Positions 1-4,727 of a stretch of DNA of 5,648 nucleotides are shown one piece after another (within the stretch, counting starts at the first letter, position 1; every line of letters begins with the position of its first letter). The stretch is from CAZKTS01 sp964555735 (GTDB lineage: Bacteria > Actinomycetota > Acidimicrobiia > IMCC26256 > PALSA-555): assembly GCA_964555735.1 (NCBI GenBank), contig CAZKTS010000175.1:1-5648 (forward strand), in the 5' to 3' direction. The notes under the pieces are model-generated. The model was given only the letters and a program-made list of their open reading frames with translations. It was not told the DNA's origin and did not search any database. The position numbers were made by a program, and so were the translations under genes.

Positions 1-109
1 GCGCCTGCCGCAGCTGGTGGCGCGCGTGCAGCAGGAGTGCGCCGGCGTGCACCAGGCGGCGTCGGACCGCTACTTCCGCGAGACCCGCGTCATCGAATGG
101 AGCGTGTGA
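1..109 (+). CDS. alpha-E domain (DUF403-type) protein, C-terminal end only
   Basis: Partial gene; the reading frame enters at base 2 and gives 35 residues before TGA at 107-109. The visible tail contains CAGVHQAASDRYFRE and ends in IEWSV. The 'H-x(5)-RYF' ending is typical of alpha-E (DUF403) proteins, all-helical proteins of unknown biochemical role that co-occur with a circularly permuted ATP-grasp enzyme and a transglutaminase-like peptidase. Comparative genomics of amidoligases has placed these in a predicted peptide-synthesis or protein-modification system; that role is not proven. The call rests on this short tail together with the transglutaminase gene that begins one base after its stop. 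The 3' end of this gene also carries the GGAG that serves as ribosome binding site for the next gene, so the two are very likely translated from one mRNA. The rest of the gene is outside the window. Confidence 0.7.
   Translation, partial: RLPQLVARVQQECAGVHQAASDRYFRETRVIEWSV
99..102 (+). promoter_or_regulatory. Shine-Dalgarno GGAG for the transglutaminase gene
   Basis: GGAG lies 8 bases before the GTG at 111, inside the last codons of the alpha-E gene. The spacing is near optimal. It supports the GTG start and translational coupling of the two genes. Confidence 0.6.
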
Positions 110-110
110 C

Positions 111-956
111 GTGTCGTGGCGTCTCCAGGTGCTGCACCGCACCGAGTTCCACTACGAGGACCTCGTGCACACGTCGTACAACGAGGCGCGCATCTCGCCG
201 CTCGACGCGCCGAGTCAGTTCACGCTCGAGCACCGGGTCGAGGTGTCCCCGTCGGCCGCAGTGTTCCGCTATCGCGACTACTGGGGCACCCGCGTCCACG
301 CCTTCGACCTGCACCAGCCGCACCGCACCCTGGTCGTGAGCGGCTACTCGCTGGTCGAGACCGCGGCGCGCACGGTGCGGCCCGACCCGGGGGTGTCGTG
401 GGACTCGCTCCGCGCGCCCGGGATCGCGGACCGCTTCTGCGAGTACCTGGACGCCACGCCGTTCACGACGTCGGACCCCGCGGTGCGCGAGCTGGCCACG
501 GGCTTCGCCAGCGCCGCGACGCCGGCGGCCGCGGTCGAGGCGACGACCGGCTGGCTCACCGACGAGCTCAGCTACGTCAAGGGATCGACCGACGTCACCA
601 CGACCGCGGTCGAGGTGCTGCGGCAACGGCGCGGCGTGTGTCAGGACTTCGCCCATCTCGGCATCGCGCTCCTGCGCGCCGCGGGCATCCCCGCCCGGTA
701 CGCGTCGGGCTACCTCTTCCCCGACGCCGAGGCCCCGCTCGGCGAGACGCGTGAGGGCCAGAGCCACGCCTGGCTGGAAGCATGGGTGGGGGACTGGTGC
801 CCGATCGACCCGACCTCGAACGAGACGGTCGGCGAGCGCCACGTCGTGGTCGCGCGCGGCCGCGACTACGCCGACGTCCCGCCACTGAAGGGCGTCTACA
901 GCGGCGGTCCGGCGCGCCGGATGGACGTGACCGTCGAGCTCACCCGCGTCGCCTAG
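111..956 (+). CDS. transglutaminase-like cysteine peptidase family protein
   Basis: A 281-residue protein. Residues 1-90 or so match the all-beta bacterial transglutaminase N-terminal domain (opening WRLQVLHRTEFHYED, then NEARISPLD). Residues about 130-240 form the transglutaminase-like papain-fold core. The catalytic triad is visible: Cys177 in RGVCQDFAHL, His219 in QSHAWLEAW and Asp233 in PIDPTSN. There is no signal peptide or membrane segment, so it should be cytoplasmic. Family members are papain-like and may act as peptidases or amide-bond-forming enzymes; the substrate is unknown. The GTG start is supported by GGAG at 99-102 with an 8-base spacer, and by the stop of the upstream alpha-E gene at 107-109, one base before it. 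This coupling is the usual arrangement of the ATP-grasp/alpha-E/transglutaminase cluster. Length is normal for the family and nothing looks broken. Family assignment is secure; the biological role is inference. Confidence 0.93.
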   Translation: MSWRLQVLHRTEFHYEDLVHTSYNEARISPLDAPSQFTLEHRVEVSPSAAVFRYRDYWGTRVHAFDLHQPHRTLVVSGYSLVETAARTVRPDPGVSWDSLRAPGIADRFCEYLDATPFTTSDPAVRELATGFASAATPAAAVEATTGWLTDELSYVKGSTDVTTTAVEVLRQRRGVCQDFAHLGIALLRAAGIPARYASGYLFPDAEAPLGETREGQSHAWLEAWVGDWCPIDPTSNETVGERHVVVARGRDYADVPPLKGVYSGGPARRMDVTVELTRVA

Positions 957-997
957 TGCCCGACGCCCGCGACCGCTGGGAGCGCCTGGTCCACCGG

Positions 998-1003
998 TAA
1001 CCT
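998..1003 (+). promoter_or_regulatory. candidate -10 element (TAACCT) for a leaderless transcript of the propeller gene
   Basis: TAACCT fits the actinobacterial TANNNT -10 pattern. It ends 6 bases before the GTG at 1010, so transcription would begin at or next to the start codon. No Shine-Dalgarno is visible before this GTG, which agrees with a leaderless mRNA. I see no convincing -35 hexamer 16-18 bases upstream. Its TAA is also the in-frame stop that limits how far upstream the gene could begin. A single hexamer is weak evidence on its own. Confidence 0.4.
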
Positions 1004-1009
1004 CTCCGC

Positions 1010-2587
1010 GTGCCGGAGACGGGGGGAGCGCGTACGGGGGGTCGGGCCGCGGCTCGGGCGGCCCGGCGGCGGCGGGCTCGTCGACGGCGCGGCATCCTCC
1101 TGGCGCTCGCCGCGGTGATCGTCATCGTGGCCGTCGGGGTCGGGGCCTACGCGGTCACCCGCAGCGACGACGACGGGGCGCCCTCGGCCTCGGCCGGTCC
1201 CACCACCACCACGGCGGCACCGACCACGACGACGACCAAGCCTCCGTACACCGGCTGGGTCGATCCGGCGTCGGCGTTCACGCCCTACTACAAGGCGACG
1301 ACGGAGGGCTTGCTCACCTTCCGCGGCAACCCGACGCGCAACTACTACGGCAAGGGCCCGATGCCCGTGGCACCGCACGTCGTGTGGCAGTACCCGGGTG
1401 AGCGCATGTGCTCGCTGTCGGAGGACAAGGGCGAGACCACGAACTGGTGCGGGATGGGCTGGACCGGCCAGCCCGCGGTGTTCGAGCGCGACGGCCGCAC
1501 GTGGCTGGTGTTCGGCGCGTACGACCGCGCGGTTCACTTCGTCGACGCGGCGACGGGCCAGGACATCCTCCCGCCGTTCCCGACCGGCGACATCATCAAG
1601 GGTTCGGTGACCGTCGACCCCGACGGTCTGCCCCTCGTGTACACGGGGTCGCGTGATGGCTACTACCGCGTGCTCGCCATCGACCGGCCCCAGGCCACCG
1701 AGCTGTGGAAGCTCTCCGCGGAGGACGTGTCGCCCACGAAGTGGAACGACGACTGGGACGGCAGCGGCCTCGTCCTGAACGACTACCTGTTCGAGGGCGG
1801 CGAGAACAGCCAGTTCCACATCGTGAAGCTCAACCGCGCGATGGGCGCGGACGGTCTCGTGACCGTCGCGCCGCAGCTGGTGTTCAACACGCCGGGCTGG
1901 GACGACGAGCTCATCGCCGCCGTCGGCTCCGAGGTCTCCATCGAGAACTCGGTCGCGATCTCCGGCAACACCGTCTACTTCTCGAACTCCGGCGGCCTGG
2001 TGCAGGGCTGGGACCTCACGCCCATGCTCACCGGCGCGGGACCGCCCACGCGGACGTTCCGGTTCTGGACCGGCGACGACACCGACGCGTCGATCGTCGT
2101 CGACGAGGCGGGCATGCTCTACGGCGGTTCGGAGTGGGAGCGCCACGACGGCCAGAGCGCCACGGTGGGCCAGTTCTGGAAGCTCGACCCCGCGAACCCG
2201 TTCCAGCCCCTGGTCTGGTCGGGTCACGACGACGGCGCCGCGAAGGCCGGCGTGTGGGGCACGCCGGGGATCGTCGGCGACCTCGTGATCTACACGACGT
2301 ACAGCGGCCGCGCGATCGGCGTCGACCGCAACACCGGCGCGATCCGGTTCGAGAAGCACCTCACCGCACCGCTGATGGGCTCGCCGTCGATCGTCGACAA
2401 CGTGTGGCTCCAGGGTGACTGCGACGGCGTGCTGCACGCGTACGACGTCAGCAACACGTTGATCGATCCGCCCGAGCTCTGGAACGTGCCGCTCGGCTCG
2501 TGCATCGAGGCCACGCCGGCGATCTGGAAGGGGCGGATCTACATCGGGACCCGCGGCGGGTTCCTGCACGCCATCGGCGACGCGTAG
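1010..2587 (+). CDS. membrane-anchored PQQ-like beta-propeller protein, function unknown
   Basis: A 525-residue protein. Residues 1-28 are very arginine-rich (11 Arg, including R19-R22 and R24-R27). Residues 29-49 form one hydrophobic helix (ILLALAAVIVIVAVGVGAYAV). Residues 53-79 are an Ala/Thr/Pro linker with threonine runs. The positive-inside rule puts the N-terminus in the cytoplasm and the rest outside. From about residue 95 the protein is a beta-propeller with PQQ/BamB-like blades, for example GTPGIVGDLVIYTTYSGRA, VLHAYDVSN and ATPAIWKGRIYIGTRGGFLH, each with an aromatic or hydrophobic strand and a G-x-x-x-A/G-x-D-type turn. The sequence LTFRGNPTRNYYGKGP at 101-117 opens the propeller. 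Four cysteines (134, 147, 471, 498) could make two disulfides outside the cell. Nothing shows actual PQQ binding or enzyme activity, so a scaffold or binding role is equally possible. GTG at 1010 is the first start after the in-frame TAA at 998. The next gene begins 6 bases after its stop. Confidence 0.85.
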   Translation: MPETGGARTGGRAAARAARRRRARRRRGILLALAAVIVIVAVGVGAYAVTRSDDDGAPSASAGPTTTTAAPTTTTTKPPYTGWVDPASAFTPYYKATTEGLLTFRGNPTRNYYGKGPMPVAPHVVWQYPGERMCSLSEDKGETTNWCGMGWTGQPAVFERDGRTWLVFGAYDRAVHFVDAATGQDILPPFPTGDIIKGSVTVDPDGLPLVYTGSRDGYYRVLAIDRPQATELWKLSAEDVSPTKWNDDWDGSGLVLNDYLFEGGENSQFHIVKLNRAMGADGLVTVAPQLVFNTPGWDDELIAAVGSEVSIENSVAISGNTVYFSNSGGLVQGWDLTPMLTGAGPPTRTFRFWTGDDTDASIVVDEAGMLYGGSEWERHDGQSATVGQFWKLDPANPFQPLVWSGHDDGAAKAGVWGTPGIVGDLVIYTTYSGRAIGVDRNTGAIRFEKHLTAPLMGSPSIVDNVWLQGDCDGVLHAYDVSNTLIDPPELWNVPLGSCIEATPAIWKGRIYIGTRGGFLHAIGDA

Positions 2588-2593
2588 CGCGCG

Positions 2594-3433
2594 GTGGCGA
2601 TCTTCCTCGGCGTGATCGTCGCCGCGGCCTTCGGGTCGGGCGACTTCCTCGGCGGATACGCGTCGCGTCGCGTCTCCACCGTGATGGTGCTGGCGATCGT
2701 GCAGGGCTGCGCGCTCGTGGGTGCGGCGATCATCGTCCTCGGCTTCGGTGGCGATCCCACCGGCGACGACCTGCTCCTCGGGGCCGGTGCGGGCGCGCTG
2801 AACGTCACCGCGCTCGGCTGCCTGTACGCGGGGCTCGCCACGGGCCGGATGGGGATCGTCGCGCCGCTGACCGCGGTGATCTCCGCGTGCGTCCCCGTGG
2901 CGTGGGGCCTCGCCCACGGCGACACGCTGCCGACCCTCGCGGTGGTGGGCGTCGTGCTCGCGGTCGGCGCCGGCGGGCTGGTCGCGCACGAGCGCGACGA
3001 TCCGTCGTCCGACCGGGGTCGGGCCACTCGGGCCGTGCTGCTCGCGGTGGTGGCCGGCGTCCTGTTCGGGTGCTCGCTCGTGGCGTACGCCGAGACCGCG
3101 CACGCCTCGGGTGCATGGCCGGTGCTCGCGGGAAGGGTCGCCGCGGCGACGCTCGCCATCGGTCTCGCGCTCGTCGTCGTCCGCAAGGTCCGCGTCGCTC
3201 GTGACGACCGCTGGATGGCCGTGGGTGCGGGCGTGCTCGACGTCACCGCGACCGCGCTGCTGCTCGTCGCCGTGCGCGAGGGCCTGATCTCGCTGGTGGC
3301 GCCGGTCTCGGCGCTCGGTCCCGCGTTCACCGTGATCTGGGCGTGGGTCGTGCTGCGGGAGCCGGTCGGGCGGCTCCAGCTCGTCGGGCTCGTCGTGGCC
3401 CTGGCGGGCATCGTGATGATCGCGGCGGCCTGA
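2594..3433 (+). CDS. EamA/DMT-superfamily transporter (10 membrane helices)
   Basis: A 279-residue, almost wholly hydrophobic protein with ten predicted helices in two repeated halves of five (about residues 2-129 and 145-279), joined by a charged loop HERDDPSSDRGRATR. The opening FGSGDFLGGYASRR and the closing VLREPVGRLQLVGLVVALAG are characteristic of EamA-domain members of the drug/metabolite transporter superfamily, which move amino acids, nucleotide sugars or other small metabolites across the inner membrane. The substrate cannot be told from sequence. The length is standard for a two-EamA-domain protein. The GTG at 2594 is the earliest possible start, because the stop of the upstream propeller gene (TAG 2585-2587) is in the same frame. 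A GTG at 2612 is a less likely alternative because it would cut into helix 1. No Shine-Dalgarno is visible; the 6-base gap suggests reinitiation and co-transcription with the propeller gene. Confidence 0.92.
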   Translation: MAIFLGVIVAAAFGSGDFLGGYASRRVSTVMVLAIVQGCALVGAAIIVLGFGGDPTGDDLLLGAGAGALNVTALGCLYAGLATGRMGIVAPLTAVISACVPVAWGLAHGDTLPTLAVVGVVLAVGAGGLVAHERDDPSSDRGRATRAVLLAVVAGVLFGCSLVAYAETAHASGAWPVLAGRVAAATLAIGLALVVVRKVRVARDDRWMAVGAGVLDVTATALLLVAVREGLISLVAPVSALGPAFTVIWAWVVLREPVGRLQLVGLVVALAGIVMIAAA

Positions 3434-3460
3434 GCCGCACCGAACCCCTGAACCGTACCG

Positions 3461-3468
3461 AAAGGAGG
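3461..3468 (+). promoter_or_regulatory. strong Shine-Dalgarno (AAAGGAGG) deciding a TTG start
   Basis: AAAGGAGG is near-complete complementarity to the 16S rRNA tail and sits 4 bases before TTG at 3473. It is the best ribosome binding site in the window and the reason for choosing the TTG. The next in-frame start, GTG at 3506, is too far from it and would remove residues leading into the first Rossmann strand. Confidence 0.8.
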
Positions 3469-3472
3469 CGCG

Positions 3473-4552
3473 TTGCCCACCCCACTCCCGATCACCGACC
3501 GTCCCGTGCGCATCGGCGTGGTCGGCCTCGGCACCATCTCCGAGCTCTGCCTCCCTCCGTACCTCGGGCGCGACGAGGTCACGATCGTGGGGCTCTGCGA
3601 TCGTGATGCCTCGCGGGTCGCGCGGTGGCAGCGCGAGCTGCCCGACGCGGTCGGCACCGCGGACCTCGACGAGCTGTGTGCACTCGACCTCGACGTGGTC
3701 GACGTCCTCGTGCCGACGCCGGCACACGGTGACGTGGTGTGCCGGGTCCTGGAGGCCGGCCACCACGTGCAGGTGCAGAAGCCCCTCGCGCGCACGATCG
3801 AGGACGCCGACCGGATGCTCGCGGCGGCCGAGCGTGCGGGCGCGACGCTGCGCGTGCTGGAGGACTACCTCTTCTACCCCCCGATCGTGCAGCTGCGCGA
3901 CGTGCTGGCGTCGGGCGAGATCGGCGACCCGGCGGCCATCCACATGAAGATCGTCGCGACCGGTCGGGGCGGCTGGGACGTGCCGGCGTCGAGCTACGAG
4001 TGGCAGTTCGAGCAGGCGCGCGACGGCCGCGGGATGATGGTGTTCGACCACGGCTGGCACCAGCTCGCGGTCGCGACCTCCTTGCTCGGACCGGTGCGCC
4101 GCATCTTCGGCTGGATCGGCGCGACCGAGATCGTCCCCGGCATCGTCATGGACGCGCCGTCGACGCTGGTGTGGGAGCACGTCAACGGCGTGCGTGCCGT
4201 GCTCGACATCACGTTCGCGCCCGACACGTACTTCCGCTCCGACTACTACGGCGGTGACGAGCGCGTGGAGGTGACCGGCACGAAGGGGTTCGTGCGCTGC
4301 AACCGGATCAGCGCGTGTGGGATCCAGGAGCCCTCGGTGGTGGTGTACGCGGAGGGTGAGACGCGCGGCTACCACGCCCTCGACGACCGCCCGCCGGACG
4401 CGTTCCGGGCGCAGGCCGACCACGGTCTCGCGGTGTTCCGGGAGGGCGCGGCGCCGGTGATGGCGGTGGCCCAGGCGCGGGAGGTGCTGGGCGCTCTCAT
4501 CGCCGGCCTGGACTCCGCCCGCCTCGGCCACCCCGTGGACCTGCCGACGTAG
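3473..4552 (+). CDS. Gfo/Idh/MocA-family NAD(P)-dependent oxidoreductase
   Basis: A 359-residue cytoplasmic dehydrogenase. The Rossmann nucleotide-binding fold occupies about residues 12-125: the glycine motif is IGVVGLGTIS (G15, G18, G20), and D43 at the end of beta-2 (VGLCDRD) would favour NAD binding. The family's 'EKP' motif appears as V101-Q-K-P-L; K103 is the expected catalytic lysine, while the usual Glu is Gln. The C-terminal alpha/beta domain follows from about residue 130, with FDHGWHQLA at 191-199 (D192, H193, H196) at the place of the family's active-site D/H-containing helix. The ending ALIAGLDSARLGHPVDLP is the usual family C-terminus. Members oxidise or reduce sugars, inositols and related polyols; the substrate here cannot be named. 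It lies 39 bases after the EamA transporter and is probably in the same transcript, which may point to uptake or export and conversion of a small polyol or sugar, though this is speculative. It is followed by two hairpins. Confidence 0.93.
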   Translation: MPTPLPITDRPVRIGVVGLGTISELCLPPYLGRDEVTIVGLCDRDASRVARWQRELPDAVGTADLDELCALDLDVVDVLVPTPAHGDVVCRVLEAGHHVQVQKPLARTIEDADRMLAAAERAGATLRVLEDYLFYPPIVQLRDVLASGEIGDPAAIHMKIVATGRGGWDVPASSYEWQFEQARDGRGMMVFDHGWHQLAVATSLLGPVRRIFGWIGATEIVPGIVMDAPSTLVWEHVNGVRAVLDITFAPDTYFRSDYYGGDERVEVTGTKGFVRCNRISACGIQEPSVVVYAEGETRGYHALDDRPPDAFRAQADHGLAVFREGAAPVMAVAQAREVLGALIAGLDSARLGHPVDLPT

Positions 4553-4596
4553 CGGAGCGAGCGCCCCGCAGCGCACCGGGTTGGGGCGGCGCCGGA

Positions 4597-4616
4597 GCGA
4601 AGCGGAGGCGCTTCGC
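4597..4616 (+). terminator. hairpin after the oxidoreductase gene (first of two)
   Basis: GCGAAGCG (4597-4604) pairs perfectly with CGCTTCGC (4609-4616) around a GAGG loop, giving an 8-bp stem. There is no T-run after it, so it is not a classical intrinsic terminator; in high-GC actinobacteria such hairpins may still end transcription or protect the mRNA 3' end. It lies 44 bases after the stop codon. Confidence 0.45.
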
Positions 4617-4632
4617 CAGGGAGTGAACGGCC

Positions 4633-4655
4633 GCGGGGCGGGTACCCCGCCCCGC
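4633..4655 (+). terminator. GC-rich hairpin after the oxidoreductase gene (second of two)
   Basis: GCGGGGCGGG (4633-4642) pairs perfectly with CCCGCCCCGC (4646-4655) around a TAC loop: a 10-bp all-G/C stem. It is followed by AGAGAACG, so there is no U-tract. Together with the hairpin just upstream it probably marks the end of the propeller-transporter-oxidoreductase transcript and separates it from rmuC. A GC stem without U-tract could also simply be a stable structure, hence moderate confidence. Confidence 0.5.
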
Positions 4656-4694
4656 AGAGAACGACCGCGAAAGGGCAGGTCAGGGGGTATGCGC

Positions 4695-4711
4695 GGGGGT
4701 GTCACACCCCC
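4695..4711. promoter_or_regulatory. 17-bp perfect palindrome upstream of rmuC, candidate operator
   Basis: GGGGGTGT-C-ACACCCCC: two perfect 8-base arms around a single C. If transcription of rmuC starts at its ATG (4728), the palindrome spans -33 to -17, where a regulator would contact RNA polymerase. It is too tight to be an RNA hairpin (1-base centre), so a protein-binding site is the simpler reading. No regulator is encoded in the window. Confidence 0.4.
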
Positions 4712-4721
4712 ATGGGACCCT
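4699..4721 (+). promoter_or_regulatory. candidate rmuC promoter, leaderless, PafBC/RecA-NDp-like
   Basis: TGTCACAC (4700-4707), an 8-base spacer, then GACCCT (4716-4721), which ends 6 bases before the rmuC ATG. The RecA-NDp motif known from mycobacterial DNA-damage genes is TTGTCRGTG-N8-TANNNT. Layout and spacing agree exactly, and the TGTCA core is conserved, but the second half of the first element (CAC for GTG) and the first base of the -10 (G for T) differ. No Shine-Dalgarno precedes the ATG, consistent with a leaderless mRNA. This is an inferred promoter. Confidence 0.4.
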
Positions 4722-4727
4722 CGTGGC

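Noticed and set aside
90..842. Minus-strand and alternative plus-strand frames over the transglutaminase gene
   Set aside because: They are Arg-rich translations without domain signatures, and the frame at 111-956 has a full catalytic triad and family-wide similarity, so the others are shadows.
956..1000. A 14-codon frame starting with GTG that overlaps the transglutaminase stop (TAGTG) and ends at TAA 998-1000
   Set aside because: It is too short to judge, has no recognisable peptide features, and its end coincides with a candidate -10 element. Stop/start overlaps of this kind are frequent by chance in GTG-rich DNA.
3441..3460. GAAC-containing stretch before the oxidoreductase (CGAACCCCTGAACCGTACCG) as a LexA-type box
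   Set aside because: The actinobacterial SOS box needs GAAC-N4-GTTC symmetry; no GTTC half lies at the right distance.
4689..4727. In-frame upstream ATG at 4689 as an alternative rmuC start
   Set aside because: It would add 13 residues (MRGGVTPPWDPRG) before the hydrophobic anchor. The nearest AGGGGG is one base from it and AAAGGG is 13 bases away, so no well-spaced ribosome site exists. It would also place the palindrome and promoter-like element inside the gene.
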